Source: a virus. From it: a DNA stretch of 41,763 nucleotides. The DNA is taken from positions 1-41,763 of IMG/VR virus record IMGVR_UViG_3300005563_000055. One strand, written 5' to 3'. This document shows positions 7,161 through 13,963 of this stretch, piece after piece (the first letter of the stretch is position 1; the number at the start of each line of letters is the position of its first letter). A model generated the notes under the pieces. The model did no database searches. It was given only the letters and a program-made list of their open reading frames with translations, and was not told the origin of the DNA. The position numbers and the translations under genes are program-made.

Positions 7161-7586
7161 TTAATTGAGCTGCTTCTGTGTTCCCTTGTCTGGATTTATG
7201 GCGTAAAATGGCTGTCCCCATTCACGATTATATTGGTCAATTCTCATTAACCGATTCCAAGCCACAGACAGACAATCGGGGCCAGCATCGTCCAATAGGC
7301 GGGCGACATAAGAGACATGTGCCCTCCCCTTTCGTGTTTCTTCAATCCATTCGTGCTTTATTTCAACTTCAATGAGCGTTAGCAATGCTAGCTTATAGCG
7401 TTCAACTGCCGCTTGGCTCTGTTGAATGTAGCCGGAACCATTTGCAAAATCGCATCCATCTGGGACAGCCGCAAGATTGCGAGCTATGCGGGCCAATGAG
7501 CCAACTAAATTATCTCTTTCAACGCATTGCTTCTCGCTATCAAACAAGCATCCGTCAAAGGCTTGATATTTGGTCAAAATCTTCAT
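7161..7586 (-). CDS. Hypothetical protein with KYQAFDGCLFDSE N-terminus
   Basis: 141 residues starting MKILTKYQAFDGCLFDSEKQ. This opening (a short strand, AFDG, a Phe and an acidic-Cys stretch) recurs at the start of otherwise different small phage proteins of unknown role. The rest is helical with a basic middle. A strong AAGGA lies six to seven bases before the ATG. It lies between the SSB-like gene and the nuclease gene, so a role in early DNA metabolism is likely from context only. Confidence 0.65.
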   Translation of the reverse strand: MKILTKYQAFDGCLFDSEKQCVERDNLVGSLARIARNLAAVPDGCDFANGSGYIQQSQAAVERYKLALLTLIEVEIKHEWIEETRKGRAHVSYVARLLDDAGPDCLSVAWNRLMRIDQYNREWGQPFYAINPDKGTQKQLN

Positions 7587-7618
7587 AATTCATCCTTCTG
7601 TTTTTGGTTATTGTTTGA

Positions 7619-7996
7619 TTAGTGTTGGTAAGCCAGTGTCGCTTCTGGCAGGTTAAAAGGAACGTCGTCTGACTCTGGTGGCCCGTCATTCTCCGGCGGC
7701 AACGCATGTTTCGCGCTGCCCCCACCAGCCTGTTTTTGATGTGGCTCTTTCTTTGGCGCGTTCGGGTCGGGTTTCCAATCGTTCAATACGCATGAGTGGG
7801 TATTCCCATATTCATCAGTCTGACGGCGTGGAACAATATCCATGTTGAAATAGCCAGCCGCATTAGTATTTTCTTTGACAAAGTTAATCAGAACATCGGC
7901 ATTGAAGCCGAGTTTGATAATCGTGCCAAATTGCATATCAACTGCCTTAGCCTTACTTTTTGGCACATATGTCCGCTGTTTGCGTTCTTCACTCAT
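7619..7996 (-). CDS. Candidate single-stranded-DNA-binding-like accessory protein
   Basis: 125 residues. The first 75 form a probable small beta-rich domain (FGTIIKLGFNADVLINFVKE, then AGYFNMDIVPRR and THSCVLNDWKPD). A Pro/Gly/Ala linker follows, with an acidic segment SDDVPFNL near the end. The DDVPF box resembles the SSB tail DDDIPF that docks host repair proteins, though here it is followed by about ten residues rather than being terminal. Similar small proteins in phage recombination operons are often annotated as SSB-like. The assignment is inferred. It overlaps the upstream gene by ATGA. Confidence 0.55.
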   Translation of the reverse strand: MSEERKQRTYVPKSKAKAVDMQFGTIIKLGFNADVLINFVKENTNAAGYFNMDIVPRRQTDEYGNTHSCVLNDWKPDPNAPKKEPHQKQAGGGSAKHALPPENDGPPESDDVPFNLPEATLAYQH

Positions 7997-8337
7997 AAAT
8001 TTATTGTAGAAAAAAAGTCAATCCGTTTTTGGTTATTTGTTTTAAGCCAACAAACTTGCTTGTCGTCGCGCTCTTGGCTTGTGCTAGAGCAATCGTTTAT
8101 TTTAGACGACTGGAAATATATTCTCAAAAACGACTTTACACCAGAAAGGTCAAAATCAACCTGTCCTTTCTTATGATGTGGATAAATGATAACGTCCAAA
8201 TCCTTTGTGCTTGTGCCTCGATAAAGCACCGAGCCAGTTAGGGCACAATGAAACCCCTGCATTGCAAGCTCCGGCTCAAGCGCGGAAAGCATTACAATCG
8301 CTTCCGCCTGTGTCCACATTGATTTTTCATTCTCCAT
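7993..8337 (-). CDS. Minimal nucleotidyltransferase-fold protein
   Basis: With the start at 8337 the protein is 114 residues. The motif ALTGSVLYRGTSTKDLDVII is the hG[GS]x(9-13)Dh[DE]h pattern of the DNA polymerase-beta-type nucleotidyltransferase superfamily, with GS and DLD in place. No third catalytic Asp is obvious, as in many minimal NTases. A longer start at 8394 exists but overlaps the upstream gene more. The gene lies between RecT-linked and SSB-like genes. Small phage NTases of this type are uncharacterised; nucleotide transfer to a protein or RNA is possible. It overlaps the next start by ATGA. Confidence 0.7.
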   Translation of the reverse strand: MENEKSMWTQAEAIVMLSALEPELAMQGFHCALTGSVLYRGTSTKDLDVIIYPHHKKGQVDFDLSGVKSFLRIYFQSSKINDCSSTSQERDDKQVCWLKTNNQKRIDFFSTINL

Positions 8338-8770
8338 ATAATTTTGTTCTATTTCCATGTTCTCTGCGATGCGGCAAAACTTCGCTACATCCAATTGGTT
8401 TCAATCCAAGTATTTCATCGGATGTCGGCTCGCGTTTAACTCGCTTCGGCTCCATGCTTTCCAGCCACGATTCGACTTGGCCCAGTTCTTTAAAATAAGT
8501 TGCTCTGGCTTGTTCTTTTGTTTCACGCGATGAACCATTAAACCGCATTGCCGCCGCCGCACTTGAAGGATGAACTCTGCGCGGTCTTTGAAACTTGCCA
8601 AAGTATTCCGCTTCAAGCTGACGCCTTAATTCAAGATTAGTCCTTTGCGTCTCTGTCAATTCCGGCAATTCTTCTCTTAGTTCATCGCTCGCATATTTGT
8701 GCGGGATGTTGTTTATCGTGCCGTCTGCGTGGTAGAAAAGACGCGGGCCCGTTGTTGGCGATAGATACAC
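8327..8770 (-). CDS. Hypothetical basic protein next to RecT
   Basis: 147 residues, charged and basic, starting at GTG two bases after the recT stop. An acidic N-terminal helix (SDELREELPELTETQRTNLE) is followed by basic, Arg-rich segments and a C-terminal helix with acidic and basic residues. No known domain is recognised. Its position directly downstream of recT is often held by phage exonucleases or recombination helpers, but no nuclease motif is visible here, so the role is left open. Confidence 0.6.
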   Translation of the reverse strand: MYLSPTTGPRLFYHADGTINNIPHKYASDELREELPELTETQRTNLELRRQLEAEYFGKFQRPRRVHPSSAAAAMRFNGSSRETKEQARATYFKELGQVESWLESMEPKRVKREPTSDEILGLKPIGCSEVLPHRREHGNRTKLYGE

Positions 8771-8772
8771 GG

Positions 8773-9774
8773 CTAAGCCTTGGTTGCCTTGTATGTCTTG
8801 ATGATTTTAGTCATCTTCGCGGGCTGAATCAAAACCTCGACAACTGCAATCGGGATTTCATCAATTCCAGCCATGCTATCTGCGTTCTGGCAGATGTTAT
8901 TAGCCGTGCAAAATGCCGTCAATTGGTCAAAAGTGATGCCGTTCTCGTCCATCATACGCGCAAGGAACTGCTTTGCCGTCTCTGGCTGGCTCTCTGCGGG
9001 CTTTTCTTGAGCGGCTTGAGGCAAAGACGCGGCTGGCGATTCGTCTTGCACTGGCGGAAGGCTGGCGACTTCGGGTGTATCTAGCTCAACTTCGACAGTA
9101 GCCGCTGACTTCAATGCGCCAGTGTCCAACGCCTCTTTAAACTTGGCATCTAGCGGCCAACGCTTTGAGGCTCGACGCACCACTGTTTTTTTTGCCATCT
9201 CATTGTAGTCAGTTACCCAAGGGCCGGACGATGATGCCCGCGAGCGGTTTTTGATGCTGTCAATTTCTGCCTTAGTCATAATTTCACCCTCGAATTGCCC
9301 TTTGTCATTAGTCCAAGTGCAATATGCCGCGAACATGGCTCCGCGCTCAGGATTGTGGAAATCAAGCTCATGTTCAAAATCCAGACCGGATGAATTACGT
9401 TTCCATTTAAACTTGTCGTTCATGCAAGCAATGTCATAAATGATGTTCTTTAATCCGTTGTCCGATGCGCGGGCAATATAGCCCTTGTAGTCAATGATTG
9501 CTTGGCAGATATTCCCATAAGGAATCAAATGCGCATTTCGACCATCGGGAAGCAATCCGAATTGCGACAGAAGCATCACCGATTGTAGCAATGATTCAAT
9601 CTTACAATCTGCCAGCTTTGGCGTCTTTAGAATCGCAGTGCATACCACTCGCGCCATTACATCGGCTGTCAAGTGTTTAGGCAAAACCATTGCGATTTGT
9701 TTCTTTACAGCATCCGATTGCATATAGCTGCGAATGGATGGCGGTTTAACTTCGGGCTTTTGTAGTTCATTCAT
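8773..9774 (-). CDS. recT: RecT-family single-strand annealing protein
   Basis: 333 residues, a little longer than typical RecT (about 270-330). The hallmark core is present: LLSQFGLLPDGRNAHLIPYG, then AIIDYKGYIARASDNG, and later the DYNEMAKKTVVRRASKRWP ending. RecT promotes annealing of complementary single strands and works with a 5'-3' exonuclease. No lambda-exo/RecE-type partner is recognised here; the VRR-NUC gene at 6730-7134 may fill part of that role. The C-terminal third is Ala/Pro/Glu-rich and likely a flexible linker plus small helical tail. An A/T-rich leader lacks a clear ribosome site. Confidence 0.9.
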   Translation of the reverse strand: MNELQKPEVKPPSIRSYMQSDAVKKQIAMVLPKHLTADVMARVVCTAILKTPKLADCKIESLLQSVMLLSQFGLLPDGRNAHLIPYGNICQAIIDYKGYIARASDNGLKNIIYDIACMNDKFKWKRNSSGLDFEHELDFHNPERGAMFAAYCTWTNDKGQFEGEIMTKAEIDSIKNRSRASSSGPWVTDYNEMAKKTVVRRASKRWPLDAKFKEALDTGALKSAATVEVELDTPEVASLPPVQDESPAASLPQAAQEKPAESQPETAKQFLARMMDENGITFDQLTAFCTANNICQNADSMAGIDEIPIAVVEVLIQPAKMTKIIKTYKATKA

Positions 9775-9798
9775 AAAATCTCTTAAATCAGGCGGGGG

Positions 9799-10047
9799 TT
9801 AATCATTGAATGCCGCAGACAGTTTCCCTACGTCCGCTTTGGCACCGCATTCCTCTAAAAAATCAGCGGGCGGAATGCAGTAAGACCCGCTAGGTTTGCA
9901 CCCAAAGTTATAGGCTGCTCTTGCAATTTTTGCATGATTAAACATGCTCGCCCAAAAATCCAGTTCTTCCTGACTTTCACAAGTCACTTGAAATGTGACC
10001 GGCTTGAATGTTTTCGGCTCTTCTTTGGTTACTAATTCAGCTTTCAT
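9799..10047 (-). CDS. Hypothetical 82-aa protein
   Basis: An alpha/beta protein with two Cys in the second half (CKPSGSYC) and one in LEECGAK. The opening MKAELVTKEEPKTFKPVTF leads into a strand-helix unit (TCESQEELDFWASMFNHA) that resembles the small beta-alpha-beta phage proteins placed next to recombinases. No named family is recognised. An AGAGAA element lies about ten bases before the ATG. It lies 24 bases upstream of recT in transcription order. Confidence 0.55.
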   Translation of the reverse strand: MKAELVTKEEPKTFKPVTFQVTCESQEELDFWASMFNHAKIARAAYNFGCKPSGSYCIPPADFLEECGAKADVGKLSAAFND

Positions 10048-10077
10048 AAATTTATTCTCTTGTGTTCAGGTTGGGGG

Positions 10078-10374
10078 TTATGGTTTAAGTGCGACGATTG
10101 CGCCAGAATTCAACCTACCATATTGAGGCTTGCCGTTAGGGTGTTTCAAATCAAGAACGCTTTTGCGTGTTCCAGCCCCGTTTAGAATTGAATGTGGCTT
10201 GTAATCAATCATGGATTGTCGAGCCATTGCAAAGAATCGCTTGTTGCTCAACTTGTGCGCCAGCTTGTCCATGCGCGATTGGTGCCGCTGCTTATATGTC
10301 CCGATGCCGTTATGTTGTCCAGTCATTGCCCATTTGCGGGCTGATTTGCGTTTGGATGGATTTATATTTTTCAT
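10078..10374 (-). CDS. Very basic hypothetical protein, 98 aa
   Basis: A 98-residue, strongly basic protein with many Lys, Arg and His (for example KQRHQSRMDKLAHKL), no Cys and no acidic tail. The composition suggests nucleic-acid binding, but no fold is recognised. The ATG overlaps the upstream stop by one base (TAATG), supporting co-translation with the zinc-ribbon-like gene at 10374-10646. Similar basic phage proteins can act as nucleoid or RNA binders; this is inference. Confidence 0.55.
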   Translation of the reverse strand: MKNINPSKRKSARKWAMTGQHNGIGTYKQRHQSRMDKLAHKLSNKRFFAMARQSMIDYKPHSILNGAGTRKSVLDLKHPNGKPQYGRLNSGAIVALKP

Positions 10375-10646
10375 TAGATTGTGGTTAATTGTGTCTGTTT
10401 TCCAGCTTCTTCCAACATTCTTTTATTGCAGGCTTCACAGATACCGTGCGATACGGTGAATCCAGCATCGGTGAGGCGTTGTGTCGCGTGTTTGGTTGAA
10501 TCATGCCATGCACAGACGTGGATTGTTTCGGCAACGGCTACGGGCCAAATAAATCTGCCACAAGTATCGCCATATGCTTCAACTATATTATCAGTTCCGC
10601 CAACAATCCAAGCCTGATTGCCGTTATGTTCAATGGGGTATTTCAC
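10374..10646 (-). CDS. Cys/His-rich small protein, GTG start
   Basis: 90 residues. The second half has HVCAWHDSTKHATQRL followed by SHGICEACNKRM, giving a C..H..H..CxxC set likely to bind zinc. The SHGIC-x2-C ending is a recurring zinc-ribbon tail in small phage and bacterial proteins. A perfect AAGGAG lies five bases before the GTG start, and the GTG overlaps the upstream TGA. The role is unknown; DNA or protein contact through the metal site is inferred. Confidence 0.6.
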   Translation of the reverse strand: MKYPIEHNGNQAWIVGGTDNIVEAYGDTCGRFIWPVAVAETIHVCAWHDSTKHATQRLTDAGFTVSHGICEACNKRMLEEAGKQTQLTTI

Positions 10647-10825
10647 ACAATCTCCTTCTGTTGTTCTTTCAAATGCTGGATACGGTCAAGCTCTTTGATG
10701 CGAAAGCAATTAGCCAAATCAAGGCAGATTACGCTGGCTCTATCCCAATCCTTTAACTGCCTCGCTGATTCAAGCAATGACAGGTTTAGATTGATTTCAA
10801 AGTCTAGTTGTGATGGTTCTTTCAT
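10643..10825 (-). CDS. Hypothetical helical protein, 60 aa
   Basis: Sixty residues from the ATG just after the upstream stop. It is almost entirely helical and charged (LLESARQLKDWDRASVICL, then IKELDRIQHLKEQQKE), consistent with a short coiled coil or helical hairpin. A longer in-frame form exists but would start inside the preceding gene and is less likely. It ends in a 4-base overlap with the GTG of the zinc-ribbon-like gene. The function is not recognised. Confidence 0.55.
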   Translation of the reverse strand: MKEPSQLDFEINLNLSLLESARQLKDWDRASVICLDLANCFRIKELDRIQHLKEQQKEIV

Positions 10826-10830
10826 ATATT

Positions 10831-11592
10831 TTATTTCACAAGATGCAACCATTCTGCTCCGGGAGATTTCAATTCAATCAAAGCTTGACAACCAATATCA
10901 GCCGCTTTTAGCAGGAAAAAATCCTTTCCAAAATGATTTTTAAAGTCTGCGTATGCGTCTGCGTATGCGTCTGCGGATGCGTCTGCGTATGCGTATGCGT
11001 CTGCGTCTGCGTATGCGTATGCGTCTGCGTCTGCGTATGCGGATGCGTATGCGTATGCGTATGCGTATGCGTATGCGTATGCGTATGCGTATGCGTATGC
11101 GGATGCGTATGCGGATGCGTATGCGTATGCGTATGCGGATGCGGATTTTGCCGCTTCGCGGCAGGCTTTGAATCCCCTCGCGTTTTCGCATTCTTTCGCG
11201 TGGGCCTCAAATTTGGCAGGCTCTTTGCAATCTTTTCGTTGTGCCAAATATCGAAACAATGGCGGCAATATTTGGTTCACACCCTTTTGGCAAAGCAATT
11301 CAGAAAACTCTTTTTGGTTTATTTGGTCACTGCCAAGTTGTGCAATCGCGATGCGCTTCAAGCCTTCGCCGCGAGCCTTATCGCTAGACCAATTTTGGTC
11401 ATTAAGCGCGATTTTGAATGAGCGAACAGCTTGACCAACACACTTCGGGTCATCGCCGTGCGGAAGTCCAAGCGCATAACATACGCATGCCTCAACGCAC
11501 ATTTGACCGGCTTCCGGCCTGCCAACTCCCTTAACAAGTCCATGTCCAGTCAGCTCAACAATCTTTTCAACCAATGTTTTTGTTATTTTCAT
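10831..11592 (-). CDS. Ala-[Tyr/Ser/Asp] repeat protein with conserved N-terminal domain
   Basis: 253 residues in three parts. Residues 1-145 look like a real globular domain (EACVCYALGLPHGDDPKCVG, then AVRSFKIALNDQNWSSDKAR) of a type I associate with phage hypothetical proteins. Residues about 148-215 are an almost perfect alternation of Ala with Tyr, Ser or Asp. The last 35 residues are again ordinary (GKDFFLLKAADIGCQALIEL). The low-complexity part comes from a hexanucleotide array, so gain or loss of units always keeps the frame. This makes it a candidate length-variable linker or surface tract. Function is unknown. Confidence 0.7.
   Translation of the reverse strand: MKITKTLVEKIVELTGHGLVKGVGRPEAGQMCVEACVCYALGLPHGDDPKCVGQAVRSFKIALNDQNWSSDKARGEGLKRIAIAQLGSDQINQKEFSELLCQKGVNQILPPLFRYLAQRKDCKEPAKFEAHAKECENARGFKACREAAKSASAYAYAYASAYASAYAYAYAYAYAYAYAYAYASAYADADAYAYADADAYAYADASADAYADAYADFKNHFGKDFFLLKAADIGCQALIELKSPGAEWLHLVK
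10944..11145. repeat. Coding hexanucleotide array, about 33 units
   Basis: About 33 consecutive six-base units, mainly gcgtat with variants gcgtct and gcggat (plus-strand sense), occupy roughly 200 bases inside the gene at 10831-11592. Every unit is two codons of the minus-strand gene, giving Ala-Tyr, Ala-Asp or Ala-Ser. The variants are interspersed rather than in blocks, apart from one pure gcgtat run near 11047-11099. All six frames are open through the array, which creates several spurious long frames of VC, MR, RI and TH dipeptides. Confidence 0.9.
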
Positions 11593-11610
11593 GTTATTAT
11601 TTCTTCTTGG

Positions 11611-11829
11611 TTATGCGGCGGAATGTTTTGATTTGATGGCGCGAATCTTTTCAATGTCGCTAGTTATTCCTTCTCTGCCTATAAATTTATACTTATCGCG
11701 GCAGGATTTACAAATGTTGGCTGGCTCATATCCTGCCCCACCGGCTGAATAACAAACAATATATGCAAGCCGATTATGCTTTGTTGGAACCACTTCGCAA
11801 AGCTGACAGATTTTAGTTTTCATACTCAT
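11611..11829 (-). CDS. Small zinc-finger-like protein (two CxxC)
   Basis: 72 residues with CQLC near residue 8 and CKSC near residue 39, separated by about 28 residues, the spacing of a small treble-clef or zinc-ribbon fold. The C-terminus is a basic helix (SDIEKIRAIKSKHSAA). Two ATGs (codons 1 and 3) are possible starts, neither with a strong ribosome site. It lies 18 bases upstream of the repeat-protein gene in transcription order. Likely a metal-binding small protein; the partner is unknown. Confidence 0.6.
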   Translation of the reverse strand: MSMKTKICQLCEVVPTKHNRLAYIVCYSAGGAGYEPANICKSCRDKYKFIGREGITSDIEKIRAIKSKHSAA

Positions 11830-11892
11830 TCAAATAGTTGTATTAAATTGTTCTGCCGCTTTAGTTACTTTGGCGGCAGGCCGGATAACTCA

Positions 11893-12135
11893 TTAGGAAA
11901 CCGGCAAAGTGACGCACGGGGCGAAGTGCATATCGTTAATTCCGTCTTCAATAGGCATCCCCTCGTTGATTTGGTCTTGGTAAACAACTCTGACCGCATC
12001 ACAGATTGTGGCACAGTCAGCCACGTTAAGAACTTCGCCACGCAATTTACCGCAATCGCGGCAACTAGCGGCATGAACCACAAATGTTCCCTTGGATTGG
12101 TCGCGCAGATTTGGGCCGTAGATATTTAGTTTCAT
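11893..12135 (-). CDS. Cys-rich hypothetical protein, 80 aa
   Basis: 80 residues with CRDCGK at 25-30, further Cys at ADCATIC, and a final HFAPC. The Cys/His spacing suggests one metal site. The N-terminus starts MKLNIYGPNLRDQSKGTFVV, a beta-rich opening. No ribosome site is visible; the leader is A/T-only for about 20 bases. Upstream lies a 121-base gap sharing words with the main control region (see the repeat entry). No family is recognised. Confidence 0.55.
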   Translation of the reverse strand: MKLNIYGPNLRDQSKGTFVVHAASCRDCGKLRGEVLNVADCATICDAVRVVYQDQINEGMPIEDGINDMHFAPCVTLPVS

Positions 12136-12256
12136 AATGAGTTTTTATTTTATTGTTTCGTTTGTCGGCTGTTCCGAACTGCAATCAAGCTAGCAGCTGT
12201 GGTTCTTACTTGCAAGCATTATTTCAAAGTTTATTCATTTATTTTTAGACCATATA

Positions 12257-12424
12257 TTATATGGCTTTGGATTTGGCGAACCGCTTTGAGCCTTTGGCCC
12301 AACTCGCCTTCGCTGCAATGGATGCGATTTGAGACAGCCGCTTTGCAGACAGCTTCTTTGCGCGGGCATCACCGCCCATACTGGCTAGCTCTTGAATTGT
12401 TTCTGGTTTTCCGTCTTTGGTCAT
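12257..12424 (-). CDS. Small GGxARAKKLS-type basic protein, first leftward gene
   Basis: A 55-residue protein starting MTKDGKPETIQELASMGGDA. It continues with ARAKKLSAKRLSQIASIAAK and ends in Trp-containing basic repeats. The G-G-x-A-R-A-K-x-L-S-x-x-R-x-x-I-A-x-x-A-A-x-A-x-W pattern is a common short motif in bacterial and phage small proteins. It is probably two short basic helices; DNA binding is plausible but unproven. It is the first gene of the leftward block, just left of the control region, and was too short for a 60-residue cut-off. No Shine-Dalgarno is seen. Confidence 0.65.
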   Translation of the reverse strand: MTKDGKPETIQELASMGGDARAKKLSAKRLSQIASIAAKASWAKGSKRFAKSKAI

Positions 12425-12458
12425 AAATGTTTGCTGAAAGCATCCCTCAATCTAAGTC

Positions 12459-12470
12459 TGCAAGCAAGCA
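12459..12470. repeat. 12-mer direct repeat, copy 1 (copy 2 at 12759-12770)
   Basis: The sequence tgcaagcaagca occurs here and again, identical and in the same orientation, at 12759-12770, exactly 300 bases away. The two copies bracket the likely divergent promoters. A shorter related word, ttgcaagca, lies in the gap near 12210 upstream of the next leftward gene. Paired sites like this often bind a regulator; no binding protein can be named. Confidence 0.6.
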
Positions 12471-12552
12471 AAGTTTAAGGCATTATTTTAACCCAATTTG
12501 AGATTTGGGCATTCATAATGCTTACAAGAATGCTTTGATATGGCGCATTTTG

Positions 12553-12581
12553 ATTATTTTTAAAACAACTTAAAACCCCAA
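12553..12581 (-). promoter_or_regulatory. Candidate leftward sigma70-like promoter
   Basis: On the minus strand TTGGGG (plus 12576-12581) and AATAAT (12553-12558) are separated by exactly 17 bases, giving 4/6 and 5/6 matches to the sigma70 consensus. It would start the leftward transcript about 130 bases before the first ATG. The region is A/T-rich, so a chance match is quite possible. Confidence 0.25.
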
Positions 12582-12792
12582 TGAATATCGTTAACTTAAA
12601 ATCTTCCGCTATGGTCACATTGCCGGAAAATAATCATGGCCGAATTTATCGTTAATTATTTTCCATTATCTGGACAGCGTGAAAATGACGCAAAGATTTT
12701 TATATTGATTGGCACGGCGATTGCCTTAAGCGCATTGAAGATTTATTCATTTTGTTGTTGCAAGCAAGCAGGCGAAATGGTTGAATGTGGTC

Positions 12793-13029
12793 ATGAAAAC
12801 GAACGAAAAATGGACGGTGATAGCCGATGGGGAAATCATTGGCAAACAATATCCACGGCCCTTCGTGGTTAATTCAGCCAAACAATGCGTTTTGTTTGAT
12901 GGTGACTCTTTCACCGCTGCAAAGCTTGCTTTTGATACCGCGTGTTCTTATTTCGCGGACGTTTGCCTTTTCAAAGGAACTGGTTCTGTTGGCCTTGGAA
13001 AGCTCATTTGCCGCCATCAAGAATCCTAA
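12793..13029 (+). CDS. Hypothetical 78-aa protein, first rightward gene
   Basis: The ATG at 12793 gives 78 residues starting MKTNEKWTVIADGEIIGKQY. The protein looks alpha/beta, with four Cys that are not arranged as CxxC. An upstream in-frame TTG would add four residues. No ribosome site is obvious. It is the first convincing gene of the rightward block, directly after the divergent control region. No family is recognised; it may be an early rightward regulator or host-takeover protein, which is inference from place only. Confidence 0.5.
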   Translation: MKTNEKWTVIADGEIIGKQYPRPFVVNSAKQCVLFDGDSFTAAKLAFDTACSYFADVCLFKGTGSVGLGKLICRHQES

Positions 13030-13087
13030 CCCCCACCCCCAACCACGAACTCATGACCGGAAAACAACTCTTTGAGAAAGGAATAAA

Positions 13088-13255
13088 ATGATACACAATC
13101 CAAACCTAGCATGGGCACTTGCTTGCATGTACTGTTGCATTCTTGGAGCAGCCACCAAGGATGTTGATTTTGACTTTGATTTACTTGCATTCTTGGTTAT
13201 TATCGCTTTTGCTGGAGTAGTAATCTATTGTGCAGTATCGTATTTAATTCTATGA
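13088..13255 (+). CDS. Small two-pass membrane protein, 55 aa
   Basis: A 55-residue protein with two hydrophobic segments: residues about 7-20 (AWALACMYCCILGAA) and 30-55 (LLAFLVIIAFAGVVIYCAVS). A short acidic loop (TKDVDFDFD) joins them. A good AAAGGA lies about five bases before the ATG. It overlaps the next start by ATGA. Short two-segment membrane proteins in phages include holins, superinfection proteins and host-signalling proteins; its place far from the late lysis end makes a holin less likely. Confidence 0.55.
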   Translation: MIHNPNLAWALACMYCCILGAATKDVDFDFDLLAFLVIIAFAGVVIYCAVSYLIL

Positions 13256-13452
13256 GTGCACCCACCCAACAGCCCACAGCAAAGCCTGAGTATGGTGGCC
13301 GAGTGTTGATTGACAAAGAGTGCTATTTGGAAATTCAACGCGATGCCATTGAGAATCATTGTCGTAATTGCTTTGCGGAGGGCAAGATAACATCAATCAA
13401 TAAGGGCGACACAAGCTGTGAAGTTTGTGGAGCATCTGACATAGAGGACTAA
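13252..13452 (+). CDS. Small zinc-ribbon protein, 66 aa
   Basis: 66 residues, with CRNC at about 43-46 and CEVCG near residue 59, a standard zinc-ribbon pair with a short spacer. The first 25 residues are Pro/Gln/Thr-rich and probably disordered. The start is set by an ATGA overlap with the membrane-protein gene; a longer frame upstream is not needed. The GAGG near its end serves as the ribosome site for the following HNH gene. Its function is unknown. Confidence 0.6.
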   Translation: MSAPTQQPTAKPEYGGRVLIDKECYLEIQRDAIENHCRNCFAEGKITSINKGDTSCEVCGASDIED

Positions 13453-13453
13453 C

Positions 13454-13963
13454 ATGCCCCAAGAAAACAAATTTGAACAACGATTCTGGCCTAAAGTAAA
13501 CAAAGAGGGTTCAGTACCTTCTCATATGCCTCATCTGGGCAAGTGTTGGGAGTGGATAGGTGGAACTATACCAAACGGTAGTGGAAGATATGGAGCTTTT
13601 GAATCACCAGTTGGTGTTCTAGCTCACAGATATTCATGGACTTTACACAAAGGACAAATACCTGACGGTCTTAAGGTGTTGCATCATTGTGATAACAAAC
13701 TATGTGTCAATCCTTCTCATCTATTCATTGGAACGGCCAAAGACAATGCACGGGATTTAATTTCCAAAGGGCTAAAAGTAACACCTAAAGGTGAGGATGT
13801 CGTTGGTTCAAAATTAACAAAAGAACAAGTGCTTGAGATTTACAACTACCCAAGTGTTTATGGTGGTATAAATTTACTCTCACACAAGCATGGAGTCTCA
13901 AGAAGTACTATTAAAAATATACGCTCCGGCAAAGCTTGGGCACATGCAACACAAACATTATGA
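13454..13963 (+). CDS. HNH endonuclease (HNH_3 type), copy 1
   Basis: 169 residues. The core LKVLHHCDNKLCVNPSHLFI is the HNH_3 motif of free-standing homing-type endonucleases: catalytic His77/His78, structural Cys and Asn87-x-His. The flanking AHRYSWTLHKGQIPDGL also fits. The C-terminal part (KHGVSRSTIKNIRSGK) is a short helix-turn-helix of the NUMOD kind that gives DNA contact. Such genes spread by cleaving intronless or gene-free alleles of related phages. It overlaps the Lar-like gene by ATGA. A second, related HNH lies at 14534-15094. Confidence 0.88.
   Translation: MPQENKFEQRFWPKVNKEGSVPSHMPHLGKCWEWIGGTIPNGSGRYGAFESPVGVLAHRYSWTLHKGQIPDGLKVLHHCDNKLCVNPSHLFIGTAKDNARDLISKGLKVTPKGEDVVGSKLTKEQVLEIYNYPSVYGGINLLSHKHGVSRSTIKNIRSGKAWAHATQTL

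Larger units (their letters stand above)
12425..12792. promoter_or_regulatory. Divergent control region between leftward and rightward blocks
   Basis: This 368-base A/T-rich stretch separates the leftward block from the first convincing rightward gene. It contains the 12-mer tgcaagcaagca twice, a leftward promoter candidate, an imperfect inverted repeat around gcattcataatgc, and a weak rightward frame from 12636. The leader of the gene at 11893-12135 repeats the words gcattattt and caaagttta found here. Divergent promoters and repressor or activator sites are expected at such a place; no repressor gene of the cI/Cro type is recognised in the window. Confidence 0.5.

Noticed and set aside
10944-11145. 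Regular repeats that might suggest a CRISPR array
   Set aside because: The unit is six bases with no spacers, lies within a coding frame, and has no cas genes nearby.
10933-11421. Long frames on several strands rich in VC, MR, RI or TH dipeptides
   Set aside because: They are the alternative readings of the hexamer array. Only the minus-strand frame with Ala-Tyr/Ser/Asp continues into normal protein on both sides.
12636-12872. 78-aa frame from 12636 as an intact gene
   Set aside because: It overlaps the better frame at 12793-13029, its second half has an unlikely Cys cluster, and the region looks like control DNA or a frameshifted remnant.
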